From a virus, in IMG/VR virus record IMGVR_UViG_3300031569_000008, positions 1-49,957 of that record: 49,957 bases of DNA; one strand, written 5' to 3'. Made by a program: the position numbers and the translations under genes. Shown piece by piece: positions 40,260 through 48,074 of the stretch. Each line of letters starts with the position of its first letter. Position 1 is the stretch's first letter. The notes under the pieces were generated by a model. It had not been told where the DNA came from, ran no database searches, and saw only the letters and a list, made by a program, of their open reading frames with translations.

Positions 40260-41984
40260 CTATTCCCAAGGCATTGCCTCGTTGTTTATAGCTATAGGCT
40301 CGTGAGGTATAAAACAACCTGACTTTGGTTCCCATTTAAAATGAGCTTCAGCGCCATTCTCACCAAGATTTTGGAACTTAACTTTTAAGACTTTAGCCTT
40401 AACTGTTTTAGCTTCATAATCTCTATGAACTAGTATACCGTGATAACTAGCATCATACCATTCACCACCACCTTTAATATTATACATAGTTGGTTCTTCC
40501 ATTTTACCATCTTTGTCTTTATACATTTTAGTTGGGTGAGCAACCACAAATACTAACACATCAAACTTTTTAGCAAAGACTTCAATCTTTGTTAGATACT
40601 CCATTGTATACCTGTTAACGTCTTCGGTCTTACAGTCTACGTCTCTAACCTTGTTAAAAGGATCTATGACTAGACATTTAATACCTTTACGTTTAACTAG
40701 CTCAGCACCTTTTCTAAGTACTGACTCAAGAGTATAACGCTCCATATCAATATGAAAATAGTTACTATTACAATGATCTGCTACTTGATTCCATTTGTCT
40801 CCGTGTATATCCTCAGCTCTTGGCATACCTTCCCAGGTTTTACGCATTAATTTATGAGCGTGAAGATAAGTTGGTTGATTTTCTGGCGAAGCAAACGCTG
40901 TTTTCCATCCGTAGTTACGATTATATCCGACAACCATTTGATCGACGAAATCGCTTTTACCGGAACTAGGAATACCAGTAACAGTAATGAATTGACCAGT
41001 GTATGTTGAAAAGATTTCATCAAAATTAGACAACCCAACTTGAAATCCTTTTTTAAAGCCATTGCGAACAAAGTCCGTGACTTCATCTTCAATATCCCTG
41101 AACGTTGTAACATTCTCAAGCGGTACTGGTCTTGCTCCTGAAATACGCTCTGATAATTTTTCTTTTCCATACTTTTGTAAATATTCATTAGCATCTTTAC
41201 AATCATCAAACGACGCTAGGTAACAAACTTCAGCTCCAAGCCTACGGACTAATTCTGATTGTAATGCTTGACCTGCTTCATCTGAATCAACAGCTAATAT
41301 TACTTTTTCTTTATCTTCAAAATAATCTATACAATTATCAAGATAATCAAGGTTGTTAGAATTTAATGTAGCTCCATTAGGAACTGATACAACATTTGGT
41401 ATACCAGCTTCGTGTAAAGCTAACACATCCATTTCACCTTCTGTTATGATACAATATTCATAACCTACTATACTGTTTATATTATAGAATACTTTTTCAG
41501 CACCCTTGTATAGTTTAAAGTTTTTTCTACCATCGCGATACTTAATGTTAATAAGCTGATCGCCCATAAAATAGTTAAACTTTATAACGTTCTCGGTTTT
41601 ACCGGTCTGAGGCATCCACTCAGGACCCTCACCAACCTCTAGGTCAGTAAGAGTCTGAGTTCCTATACCTCTTGTTTTAAACCATTCAATTACTTTATCG
41701 CTTAAGAATTCAGGATATTCAGTATCGCTTGGTGGACCAACTGGTCTTACGTATACTTTTTCACTGGCTCCTTTGCGTTGATATGTATGTAATTGAAATG
41801 ATGTGTTACAATTGTGACAAGTACCAAGACCACGTTCCCAATCATACGAAGCACATTTTGCTTTAGTATTCTTAGGTTTTCTATCAGAAGAGCACAGGGG
41901 ACAAATCCCCTGTTTCTTACCTTCTTCAAGCTTATGTTGATTGAATTCATCAATCAAAAATCCATTGATCTCTGTTGTCTGCAT
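40260..41984 (-). CDS. T7 gp4-like DNA primase-helicase
   Basis: The 574-residue protein has the full bifunctional layout: a zinc-binding domain (C28, C31, C56, C59), a TOPRIM primase core (E182 in 'TEGEMD', D233 and D235 in 'VDSDEAG') and a RecA-like hexameric helicase with Walker A G337-K343-S344 ('GIPSSGKS') and Walker B D441 ('CLVID'). It unwinds DNA and lays primers at the fork. The DNA polymerase partner is not in the window. Its length matches T7 gp4. It is 10 bases downstream of the SSB-like gene. Confidence 0.95.
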   Translation of the reverse strand: MQTTEINGFLIDEFNQHKLEEGKKQGICPLCSSDRKPKNTKAKCASYDWERGLGTCHNCNTSFQLHTYQRKGASEKVYVRPVGPPSDTEYPEFLSDKVIEWFKTRGIGTQTLTDLEVGEGPEWMPQTGKTENVIKFNYFMGDQLINIKYRDGRKNFKLYKGAEKVFYNINSIVGYEYCIITEGEMDVLALHEAGIPNVVSVPNGATLNSNNLDYLDNCIDYFEDKEKVILAVDSDEAGQALQSELVRRLGAEVCYLASFDDCKDANEYLQKYGKEKLSERISGARPVPLENVTTFRDIEDEVTDFVRNGFKKGFQVGLSNFDEIFSTYTGQFITVTGIPSSGKSDFVDQMVVGYNRNYGWKTAFASPENQPTYLHAHKLMRKTWEGMPRAEDIHGDKWNQVADHCNSNYFHIDMERYTLESVLRKGAELVKRKGIKCLVIDPFNKVRDVDCKTEDVNRYTMEYLTKIEVFAKKFDVLVFVVAHPTKMYKDKDGKMEEPTMYNIKGGGEWYDASYHGILVHRDYEAKTVKAKVLKVKFQNLGENGAEAHFKWEPKSGCFIPHEPIAINNEAMPWE

Positions 41985-41994
41985 TTAATTTAAT

Positions 41995-42306
41995 TTAAAA
42001 TGGTAAATCATAGTCTACCGGTTGTACAGCCGGCGCTGTTTGTTGAGGTTGATCTTCTCTTGGTGCTGTAGCAACGTTATCTCCGTTGGTCCAAACCACT
42101 TTTACATTTCCTAAGTAGGTCTTTGGTACTTTAGCTTCCCTTTCCTCCTTAGATTGTTCTACAACCACTGGACCTTGATTACCGAACTGATCGACTTCAT
42201 CATTTAAGGTTATTGTGATTGGTAAGTACTTACCTTTTTTACCTACATAGATCTTGTCTTTAGGTATTTCATTAAGGTTTATACTAGCTTTAATTATACT
42301 TGCCAT
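41995..42306 (-). CDS. Single-stranded DNA-binding protein candidate
   Basis: The 103-residue protein has a beta-rich core suited to an OB fold ('GKYLPITITLND', 'YLGNVKVVWTNG'), a Pro/Gln linker, and ends in 'DYDLPF', the acidic-hydrophobic tail that SSBs use to recruit partners. It lies between an ERF/exonuclease pair and the primase-helicase, the expected place for phage SSB. The OB fold is a texture call and no strong N-terminal motif is visible. The start overlaps the upstream small gene's stop by one base. Confidence 0.75.
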   Translation of the reverse strand: MASIIKASINLNEIPKDKIYVGKKGKYLPITITLNDEVDQFGNQGPVVVEQSKEEREAKVPKTYLGNVKVVWTNGDNVATAPREDQPQQTAPAVQPVDYDLPF

Positions 42307-42485
42307 TATACGTAATTATTTATTTGGTTAAACATTCTTTGCATTTGATCCTTAGTAGCGTTTGTGTTTCTTCTCATATTATCAACAGCTTTTACATGCG
42401 TTTGATTGTTATAAAAATTGTCTGTACTAGTTTCTAGTCCTGTTACACTACAGATTTTTGTTTGGTTTTTTCTGGTTTTTGCCAT
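42306..42485 (-). CDS. Small basic hypothetical protein (59 residues)
   Basis: A 59-residue frame sits exactly between the exonuclease and SSB-like genes, two bases after the first and sharing one base (TAATG) with the second. It is basic at the start, contains a single Cys in 'KICSVTGLE', then 'TDNFYNNQTHVKAVDNMRRN' and a helical 'KDQMQRMFNQINNY' tail. The pattern resembles small phage proteins with a truncated zinc-knuckle region, but only one Cys is present. Position within a tight recombination operon makes expression likely. The role is unknown. Confidence 0.65.
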   Translation of the reverse strand: MAKTRKNQTKICSVTGLETSTDNFYNNQTHVKAVDNMRRNTNATKDQMQRMFNQINNYV

Positions 42486-42487
42486 TG

Positions 42488-43219
42488 TTAAAGGGTTTTA
42501 GTTAAAAAATATTGTTTAGGATCAAAGTCCTCAGACTTATAAAATAATTCATAAGCCTGTACTGCTCTTTCTACTTTATCTTTGCCACGAGCATAAAACT
42601 CTGGAGAGCAATCAAAGATACCTATTTGATGAGTGTTTTTATCTATTGCAATAAATAACATATCGTACCCAAATAGTTTACTATAAATATAAGCTTGACT
42701 GTCGTAGTTGTACTTAGATGCTGAGTATTTAAACTTTGTGATGTCTGCTGTCGTCTTTAAATCGATAATCAGTTTTTCATCGTGGTTTACAATATCAGCT
42801 TTACCTTTCCACATTTGTCCTTCAAGCTCTGTAATCTCTGGCTGTTCGTATTCAACGTTGCCTGATCTTATTAAGTCTCTACATACTTCGTTGCTTAGCA
42901 TCTTTTCTGTCATTAACTCTATTTGATCGACTTCGTGTTTTAATAAACACATTTCACCGCCTGAGATCTCCTTGTAAGCTTTAGTGTTTCTAGTTGTTGC
43001 TTCTACAATCTTAAAATTCTTAAGCTTTTCAGGTTCAAGAATTGCTGTATGAAAGTATCCACCTACTAAAAAAGCTGGCCTGTTAGCCATCTTTTGTCCT
43101 AAAGCTAAAGGGTTTGTTAATAGCGTAGAAATGTCTGAATTACTTAGATACTTTTTACCAAAGTCTCCGTAGTAGTTAGTGTCATCTTCTAGCGCTTTTA
43201 ATACCTCTTGCTTTTTCAT
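42488..43219 (-). CDS. PD-(D/E)XK exonuclease for recombination
   Basis: The 243-residue protein matches the RecB/RecE-like exonuclease fold. H57 sits in 'GGYFHTAI', the catalytic D142 in 'KGKADIV', D153 and K155 in 'IIDLKTT', and Q175 in 'YDSQAYIY' as the motif after the catalytic lysine. Such phage enzymes (Cas4/DUF3799-like) resect double-strand ends to produce single strands for the annealing protein. Its neighbour upstream is an ERF-type annealing protein and downstream lies the SSB-like gene, forming a complete recombination pair. Confidence 0.85.
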   Translation of the reverse strand: MKKQEVLKALEDDTNYYGDFGKKYLSNSDISTLLTNPLALGQKMANRPAFLVGGYFHTAILEPEKLKNFKIVEATTRNTKAYKEISGGEMCLLKHEVDQIELMTEKMLSNEVCRDLIRSGNVEYEQPEITELEGQMWKGKADIVNHDEKLIIDLKTTADITKFKYSASKYNYDSQAYIYSKLFGYDMLFIAIDKNTHQIGIFDCSPEFYARGKDKVERAVQAYELFYKSEDFDPKQYFLTKTL

Positions 43220-43220
43220 A

Positions 43221-43781
43221 TTATAGTGTTGTTAATGCCGCTTCTATTTCTTGAGAGATAGCATACTTGGCTTTTATAGCCGCTACTTTACCACCTGCTG
43301 TTACGTATTTAACCGCTTTTTCATAAGCTGGATCTTTCGTTGAGGTTAAAGTTGGTTTTGTTGTTGTTGCTGGCGTGAATTTCTTCTTGCCATGATCATT
43401 TGTTGCATCGCTGTCAGCTGTATCGTCTATTAAAAACAAGTTACCTAATGCGTATTTTTTTGCATACGAAGACGCTGAGCCAAATTGTTGAGGTACATTC
43501 ATACCTTTTTGATTTAAGTCAACGCCAACTATAGCGGTAGCATGTATAGCATTCTTGCCGTCACTAACTGTTGCAGTAGATTCCATAATAGGCATTGTTG
43601 CAAATGTTAGATTAAGTTGTTCGTTAATTGTAACTGATACTCCTAACTCTAAGAGAAAGGGTTTTGTTGCTTCTAGGATGTCTTCGGCTGATCTGAAGTT
43701 GTACTTGCCGAAGGAATTAAATCTTGATTTTTTAGATTTAAACTTTGTCTGGATTGTAGCCAGTTTTTCATTTATGGTCAT
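43221..43781 (-). CDS. ERF-family single-strand annealing protein
   Basis: The 186-residue protein carries the ERF signature: an N-terminal helix ('KLATIQTKFKSKKSRFNSFG'), 'YNFRSAEDILEATKPFLLEL', and the conserved 'FGSASSYAKKYALGNLFLID' followed by Asp residues. The C-terminal part is a Thr/Lys-rich linker and a small helical tail. It should anneal complementary single strands in recombination-dependent replication or repair. It is two bases from the exonuclease gene. Its 5' side is an AT-rich gap after the sigma-like gene, where a promoter could lie, although none is convincing. Confidence 0.88.
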   Translation of the reverse strand: MTINEKLATIQTKFKSKKSRFNSFGKYNFRSAEDILEATKPFLLELGVSVTINEQLNLTFATMPIMESTATVSDGKNAIHATAIVGVDLNQKGMNVPQQFGSASSYAKKYALGNLFLIDDTADSDATNDHGKKKFTPATTTKPTLTSTKDPAYEKAVKYVTAGGKVAAIKAKYAISQEIEAALTTL

Positions 43782-43854
43782 AAGGTTTTATTTATTGGTC
43801 TATATATATAATCACACATAAACATTATTAATTAAATTTTATTTTTTACTTAAA

Positions 43855-44604
43855 CTACAGATAGTCAATCACTTGCGAGCGGTCTGTATTAGATATTAAA
43901 GTTTTTATTCCGTCTCTTTTTATTTGTGAAACTCTAACTATAGCTGTATTTACTTGCATGTTTAGTTTTTTGGCTATTTGTATAGCTGAGTGCTTGTCAC
44001 AGTCTAAACCATAGCTTAGTCTTACAACCTCACCTTGCTCAAAGGTTAAATGTTGTTTTATTAATCCCATCAAGTAAGCGTTCATTAAGCCTATATTATA
44101 CGAGGGTGAGTTGTCTTCTATGTTATATACAAAGTTGTCTTCGTTCATAGGTTTTTCATCTATGCTAGAAAATATAGAATTAAAAAACATAGCGACCATC
44201 TTGTCATCTTCTGGGTTGTTACGTATTTCATTTAACTTGTGCTCAGGTATTCTTATATCACCACGCTTCATGTCTATAGCTCTTCTTATCTGGCCTTTGA
44301 TTCTTTTAGATAGAAAAGATTTAATAGTTTTTTCTTTGTCGTCAGATTCTAGTATTGTTTCCCATATTATCTTATCAACAGCTAAGGTTAAACCTATAGA
44401 TCCTTCTTGCAGAAGATCATTAATACTTAGAACACCTGAAGCTTGTTGAGATGTTGCAAACTTACGTGATAAACTTTCTACAAGAGGTAAGAACTTAATT
44501 ATAAGCTCATCTCTTGTATAGTCTTCAAAAGCTTTGTCAATAGGCATAGACTTTTTTAAGTCCTCCTTATATCTTATATAGTTTTTTATATTATATTTTT
44601 TCAT
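43855..44604 (-). CDS. Sigma-70-family RNA polymerase sigma factor
   Basis: The 249-residue protein has region 2 ('LVESLSRKFA', 'INDLLQEGSIGLTLAV', 'FLSKRIKGQIRRAI'), a region 3-like 'DIRIPEHKLNEIR', and region 4 with a helix-turn-helix ('HSAIQIAKKLNMQVNTAIVR'). It should bind host RNA polymerase core and redirect it to phage promoters. No single-subunit RNA polymerase is in the window, so this is the likely transcription switch. The HTH gene upstream overlaps it by 14 bases. Its target promoters are not identifiable here. Confidence 0.88.
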   Translation of the reverse strand: MKKYNIKNYIRYKEDLKKSMPIDKAFEDYTRDELIIKFLPLVESLSRKFATSQQASGVLSINDLLQEGSIGLTLAVDKIIWETILESDDKEKTIKSFLSKRIKGQIRRAIDMKRGDIRIPEHKLNEIRNNPEDDKMVAMFFNSIFSSIDEKPMNEDNFVYNIEDNSPSYNIGLMNAYLMGLIKQHLTFEQGEVVRLSYGLDCDKHSAIQIAKKLNMQVNTAIVRVSQIKRDGIKTLISNTDRSQVIDYL

Positions 44605-45214
44605 CTTCCATATTTAGTGTTTGTTTTTCGTCTTTTAACTGTTGTGTTAGTTTACGTTGAATTGTTCTTGTAGAGCAATCAAGTAGACCGGCTATCCTTG
44701 ACCACGTTATATTCTTACCATCATGGTTTAAATCTAACATGCATTGATAAATAGCCTCTTCGTCTACCCTGCTTGATCTACCTACTAGTTTACCTACGAT
44801 ACTCATCTTCTCGCTAGGTGTTAACCCGCTATAGTCTTTAAATATTACTTTGCGTATCTTGTTTATTGGTGGTTCGCCACCAGTATTAAAGACATCGTCT
44901 ATCATTTCTTGTAGCTTTTTGTCACTGATAAAAAAGGTAACAAAACCATTCTGTTTGTCAGCTATAAACTCGTACACGTGAGATGGTAGTAAACCGTGCT
45001 CTTGATTTAAATAATATAAAACTAAAAAATGCCACTTCAAAGATCTATATGTTGTAATCTTTGCTTTGCTACGAAACAAGTGATAACATTCGTATGTACC
45101 ATTCTCATGGTAGCTGTACAAAGCGGTTTCTTCAGTTGGTTTGTCGTTTATAGGATCTTGTCGATACCTTACTCTACGATCATTTAACCATTTCATGTTT
45201 CTATTATGTGACAT
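44591..45214 (-). CDS. Helix-turn-helix DNA-binding protein
   Basis: This 207-residue protein has an N-terminal alpha/beta part ('YECYHLFRSKAKITTYRSLK', 'HFLVLYYLNQEHGLLPSHVY') and a C-terminal HTH: 'ITWSRIAGLLDCSTRTIQRK' (about residues 168-187), followed by a Lys/Gln helix. It is probably a transcription regulator or DNA-binding replication accessory. It overlaps the sigma-factor gene, suggesting coordinated expression. The family is not named from sequence alone. Confidence 0.7.
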   Translation of the reverse strand: MSHNRNMKWLNDRRVRYRQDPINDKPTEETALYSYHENGTYECYHLFRSKAKITTYRSLKWHFLVLYYLNQEHGLLPSHVYEFIADKQNGFVTFFISDKKLQEMIDDVFNTGGEPPINKIRKVIFKDYSGLTPSEKMSIVGKLVGRSSRVDEEAIYQCMLDLNHDGKNITWSRIAGLLDCSTRTIQRKLTQQLKDEKQTLNMEDEKI

Positions 45215-45339
45215 TAGGGTCTTACTTTAGTACTCTTAGGGGCTTTTGTCAGCCTTGGTTTAATAAAATTTTTAATTTTAGTTCTTATACCGAATAAATC
45301 GGTAAACATTAAATGCTGGTATTGTTTTCTTCTACTCAT
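45214..45339 (-). CDS. Small basic protein (41 residues)
   Basis: A 41-residue, very basic frame fills the gap before the HTH gene. Its stop shares one base with that gene's start (TAATG) and its start overlaps the 3D-domain gene by eight bases. The sequence starts 'MSRRKQYQHL' and ends with Lys/Pro/Thr residues. Tight overlaps on both sides support it. It may bind nucleic acid. No family is recognised. Confidence 0.5.
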   Translation of the reverse strand: MSRRKQYQHLMFTDLFGIRTKIKNFIKPRLTKAPKSTKVRP

Positions 45340-45667
45340 AAATTAGTTCTATTTTTACAGAGTCCCATCTTCCACCTCTTACGTCTGTGTCGACTAAGAA
45401 ATCTATTCTGTTTGTCCATCGTTTATTCATTCTATCTTGTACTGTCCATACTCCATCCATTTCTCCAGCGCCTTCTACTAATACTTGTGCGCCGAATATA
45501 AAACCTATGTTTTCTAAGTCTCTGCTAACAGCTATCCATCTATGATCACCAGGACAACACTCTTCAATATGTGCGCCTGATGCTGTTATAAATGGTGTAC
45601 TGTCTGTTTGACGTGGATCAGCATGGTATATAGTTGCTGTTACTAAAATGTATGTTAATATATTCAT
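45332..45667 (-). CDS. Secreted 3D-domain (double-psi barrel) protein
   Basis: The 111-residue protein starts with a short hydrophobic segment ('MNILTYILVTATIYHA') that can act as a weak signal peptide. The body resembles the 3D/MltA-type double-psi beta barrel: 'WIAVSRDLENIGFIFGAQV', 'GVWTVQDRMNKRW' and 'RIDFLVDT', with Asp at 78, 89 and 93 matching the conserved aspartates. Such domains bind or cleave glycan strands of the cell wall. It lies among DNA-metabolism genes, far from the M15 peptidase. Catalysis is not proven. Its start lies inside the preceding gene by 50 bases. Confidence 0.65.
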   Translation of the reverse strand: MNILTYILVTATIYHADPRQTDSTPFITASGAHIEECCPGDHRWIAVSRDLENIGFIFGAQVLVEGAGEMDGVWTVQDRMNKRWTNRIDFLVDTDVRGGRWDSVKIELIYE

Positions 45668-46136
45668 CTGGTCTAAATTTTAATTCTTCGTTTTTGTTAG
45701 CTACAGTGTGTTTCTCACGCTCGTAGTAATTCCAATAAGCTGTAACACTACAACCTGGTACCTTGTACTGCTCTGGCATACACTGTGGAGGTTCGTTAAA
45801 CTCACCACCTAGTGGCATACCTACAGGACAATCTTTTAACACGTCAAAGCATTTAGTTATACTTAAATGTGTTTTGTTATAACGTTTAGTATACTCATCA
45901 CCTAAAGCTAACATATGATGAAACAACCAATAGTACTGTCTACTGTTTTGTCTACACCATATAGTTGATGGGTGATTGTAATGAGCTTTTTTGTAAGGCA
46001 CGTTGTGTCCGTTATCATAATGATGATGCGCGGTACAAAGCATTTGGGCTGATTCTAAGATCATTTTAACCACATGCTTATTGTATTGTGCCTGCGCAGC
46101 CTTCACAGGGTCAGAGTCTAAATAAAATATGTTCAT
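45618..46136 (-). CDS. Conserved phage protein with 'FYLD..P..AA' N-terminus
   Basis: From the ATG at 46136, which overlaps the upstream stop by one base, the product is 172 residues; a longer frame crosses that gene. The start 'IFYLDSDPVKAAQAQYNKHV' and 'VKMILESAQMLCTAHH', then 'HPSTIWCRQNSRQYYWLFHH' and 'PPQCMPEQYK', form a pattern I recall from a widespread but poorly characterised phage family, sometimes linked to pyrimidine-dimer glycosylase-like folds. The His/Cys-rich positions could bind metal or form an active site. A DNA-metabolism role fits its neighbours, but I do not assign one. Confidence 0.7.
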   Translation of the reverse strand: MNIFYLDSDPVKAAQAQYNKHVVKMILESAQMLCTAHHHYDNGHNVPYKKAHYNHPSTIWCRQNSRQYYWLFHHMLALGDEYTKRYNKTHLSITKCFDVLKDCPVGMPLGGEFNEPPQCMPEQYKVPGCSVTAYWNYYEREKHTVANKNEELKFRPDEYINIHFSNSNYIPC

Positions 46137-46303
46137 TATTCGTAAAATTCTTTTATAGTGTTTTCGTGATATCCCATTGCTCTTACTATTTCTAACCACA
46201 TATCATGTAGCTCTTCTAAAGTTACATCTGAATGGTCTACTTCAGTGGATATTTTTTTATTATAATATTTTAAAGTAATTTTAGTTGGTTCTATTTTATT
46301 CAT
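46136..46303 (-). CDS. Small hypothetical protein (55 residues)
   Basis: A 55-residue frame lies between the 28-residue frame and the 45618-46136 gene, sharing one base with the latter (TAATG) and eight bases with the former. It begins with an alternating strand-like 'KITLKYYNKK' and continues as an acidic helix ('TLEELHDMWLEIVRAMG'). Clean overlaps on both sides and codon content like neighbouring genes support translation. The function is unknown. Confidence 0.6.
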   Translation of the reverse strand: MNKIEPTKITLKYYNKKISTEVDHSDVTLEELHDMWLEIVRAMGYHENTIKEFYE

Positions 46304-46382
46304 AGTGTTTGTCTAATAATATCATCGCTACTTCTTCGCTGATCATGTTTTCGTTGTATAGTTTCCATATTAGTTTACTCAT
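46296..46382 (-). CDS. Very small frame after the ligase gene (28 residues)
   Basis: A 28-residue frame overlaps the end of the ligase gene by eight bases and the next gene by eight. The sequence looks helical ('MSKLIWKLYNENMISEEV') with a basic end. Short products of this kind occur in tightly packed phage arms, but size makes it uncertain; it may serve only to couple translation between ligase and downstream genes. Confidence 0.4.
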   Translation of the reverse strand: MSKLIWKLYNENMISEEVAMILLDKHYE

Positions 46383-47220
46383 AGTTACGTAGGGTTTTAA
46401 ACATTGGGTGTCTATAACTACCTGCTGGTGTACGTTCGAAGTAAGTAAAGGTAGCACGCTTACCTATATAGTCGCCTATATTGTCTAGTATATTAGCTAA
46501 ATCCTTGTAGTTGTAGCCTTTGCCCGGTGGACAACCGAACTCTATACCTTCGTCATCTAGCATTATAAATTTGCCAAGCGTACCAGTCCTCTTGCCTTTA
46601 CCTGTCTCGTAACCTACAATAAAAGCTTCTGTGTCATGAAAGTCTTTGAACTTTTGCAAGTTATAAGAACGTTTGCACTGATAAGGCTTATCAAGACGTA
46701 AGATAGAACCTTCGTAACCTTCATCTAGGTTAGCTTGATGCTGTATATTAGCTTGATCTTGAGTTACACGTGTAGTGTATACATGTTTAACACAATAAGA
46801 ATACATATCGCTTGTATTAAGCTGATCCATTCTGTAGCTGTAGTTTTCGTTTAGTATAGTTTCTATGTAGTCATAGCAATGAAATTGTACTAATTTAGAT
46901 GCCTCATCTCTGTCAGATGGCGTTGGTTTAGTTTTTCTGACTAATGATATGATCTTGTTGAAATCGTCTCTTAGATCATGATTATACAACTCACCGTCAA
47001 GTATAATATCAGGGTTTTGTGTAAAAAAGTAGTGCAAAGAATTAGTAATGTGAGCTATGTTAAGCCACGGTTTACCTGTACGTGAAAAAGCTTGTACTTC
47101 GTTGTTATCGCCGAGTTTAATTACACACCTAACACCGTCAAGCTTAGGTTGCATGTATACATTCTCGGACCAGTCGACAGGTTTTTTGTCTACTTTGTAT
47201 GCGAGCATTGGTTTTATCAT
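46375..47220 (-). CDS. ATP-dependent DNA ligase
   Basis: The 281-residue protein is a compact ATP-dependent ligase: motif I K26-x-D28-G29 ('QPKLDGVR'), motif III 'ILDGELYNH' (E77), motif IV 'GYEGSILRL' (E170-G171), and motif V 'LQKFKD' (K190/K192). A short OB-like C-terminal part follows ('TGTLGKFIM' to the end). It seals nicks in replicated or recombined DNA. At this length it is a minimal phage or T7-like ligase without extra domains. A 30-base repeat lies across its start. Confidence 0.93.
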   Translation of the reverse strand: MIKPMLAYKVDKKPVDWSENVYMQPKLDGVRCVIKLGDNNEVQAFSRTGKPWLNIAHITNSLHYFFTQNPDIILDGELYNHDLRDDFNKIISLVRKTKPTPSDRDEASKLVQFHCYDYIETILNENYSYRMDQLNTSDMYSYCVKHVYTTRVTQDQANIQHQANLDEGYEGSILRLDKPYQCKRSYNLQKFKDFHDTEAFIVGYETGKGKRTGTLGKFIMLDDEGIEFGCPPGKGYNYKDLANILDNIGDYIGKRATFTYFERTPAGSYRHPMFKTLRNYE

Positions 47221-47247
47221 ATTATTTGAATTTATTTAGTTGTTTTT
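47218..47247. repeat. 30-bp direct repeat, copy 1 (at ligase start)
   Basis: The 30-base sequence here recurs exactly at 47304-47333. On the minus strand this copy covers the last codons and stop of the 24-residue frame region and ends in the ATG of the ligase gene, so it supplies the ligase leader (AATTCAAATAATATG). Confidence 0.8.
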
Positions 47248-47306
47248 TTATTATATTGTGTGTTATACCACCATTGTTTGTCTAATTTTGGAATTGGTGT
47301 TTTCAT
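47232..47306 (-). CDS. Possible 24-residue peptide between two repeats
   Basis: A 24-residue frame starts at the ATG in the downstream repeat copy and ends in the upstream copy. It is basic and Trp/Tyr-containing ('MKTPIPKLDKQWWYNTQYNK'). It may be a real micro-ORF or a by-product of repeat duplication that placed an ATG ahead of a spacer. Confidence 0.3.
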   Translation of the reverse strand: MKTPIPKLDKQWWYNTQYNKKTTK

Positions 47307-47333
47307 ATTATTTGAATTTATTTAGTTGTTTTT
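47304..47333. repeat. 30-bp direct repeat, copy 2 (at end of the 89-residue gene)
   Basis: This copy is identical to 47218-47247, 86 bases away. On the minus strand it encodes the last residues KQLNKFK and stop of the 89-residue gene, followed by an ATG. Duplication of a gene end plus leader is the simplest explanation. Confidence 0.8.
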
Positions 47334-47577
47334 CTACTTTAATTATTTTTTTCTTTAGTTCATCACACTTTGTGTAATTCTCTTGTTGTAAGTTAAAATC
47401 TAACTGAGTCATGTACGTAGCTAGGTCGGTTAACAGGCTTTGTTCCTCATCATCTTGAGTATAAACGTCTATATTTTTAATGAAATCATCGTCCCATTCT
47501 TTTTGTTTACCTTCTAGGCCTTGTATAACAAGTTCAGAAATTCTTTGTGCAAATTTTTCTATTTGTTCGTCAGTCAT
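47308..47577 (-). CDS. Hypothetical helical protein
   Basis: This 89-residue, acidic, fully helical protein has two helix pairs ('QIEKFAQRISELVIQGLE', 'NLQQENYTKCDELKKKII') and a short acidic linker. There is no signal or membrane segment. The last residues and stop lie in a 30-base direct repeat shared with the ligase leader. Position before ligase suggests a DNA-metabolism operon, but no role is assigned. Confidence 0.65.
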   Translation of the reverse strand: MTDEQIEKFAQRISELVIQGLEGKQKEWDDDFIKNIDVYTQDDEEQSLLTDLATYMTQLDFNLQQENYTKCDELKKKIIKVEKQLNKFK

Positions 47578-47593
47578 TTTATATTTATTATCG

Positions 47594-48055
47594 TTATTGA
47601 TTCGTATTTGATTTGTAAGCCCAGTCAGTATATATATACTTACCAGCGTACTTTTCTATTACTTTTTTTATAGGTAAAACAAATATGTTTTTACTATTAT
47701 ATTGACTAAAACAGCTAATCCATACATTAGATTTACCTGTCCATAGTATATATGTATAAGCATGATCTATATCACCTACATCAGCATATAAGTATTGACT
47801 AGGGTAATGAAAATCATAGGCTAAATGTGAAGCTATTCTAGATCCATCGCCAAAGTTGTTAAAACCTTTCTCTTCTTGCATATATTCAGCCCATTTAGCT
47901 AATTGTACACCTTGATATTCAGGATAACCGTCGTGATGTAAATACATATTTACATAGCTTTTGTCACTAAGTATACTTGGGTTGCAAGCAAAACCTAGCT
48001 CGTTGTCTTCGGCGGCAGATCTATCTACCACCATTGTTAAACTTCTTGTACTCAT
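47594..48055 (-). CDS. Conserved phage protein of the 'STRS...HHDGYPE' type
   Basis: The 153-residue protein begins 'STRSLTMVVD' and continues with 'YVNMYLHHDGYPEYQGVQLA' and 'FGDGSRIASHLAYDFHYPSQ', then beta strands ('HAYTYILWTGKS', 'VWISCFSQYN'). I recall this 'TRS....Y.H.DGYP' pattern from small phage and bacterial proteins of unknown function, in which the histidines could bind a metal. It lies just before the tRNA gene. The role is unknown. Confidence 0.7.
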   Translation of the reverse strand: MSTRSLTMVVDRSAAEDNELGFACNPSILSDKSYVNMYLHHDGYPEYQGVQLAKWAEYMQEEKGFNNFGDGSRIASHLAYDFHYPSQYLYADVGDIDHAYTYILWTGKSNVWISCFSQYNSKNIFVLPIKKVIEKYAGKYIYTDWAYKSNTNQ

Positions 48056-48074
48056 AATTTATTATTTAATTTAG

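Noticed and set aside
40847-41209. A 120-residue frame inside the primase-helicase gene
   Set aside because: It lies wholly within the conserved linker and Walker A part of the helicase gene, in another frame, with Met/Leu-rich artefact composition.
43782-43854. Promoter for the recombination genes in the AT-rich gap
   Set aside because: The gap is uniformly A/T-rich and matches neither a sigma-70 nor a Bacteroidota TAnnTTTG consensus convincingly, so no site is called.
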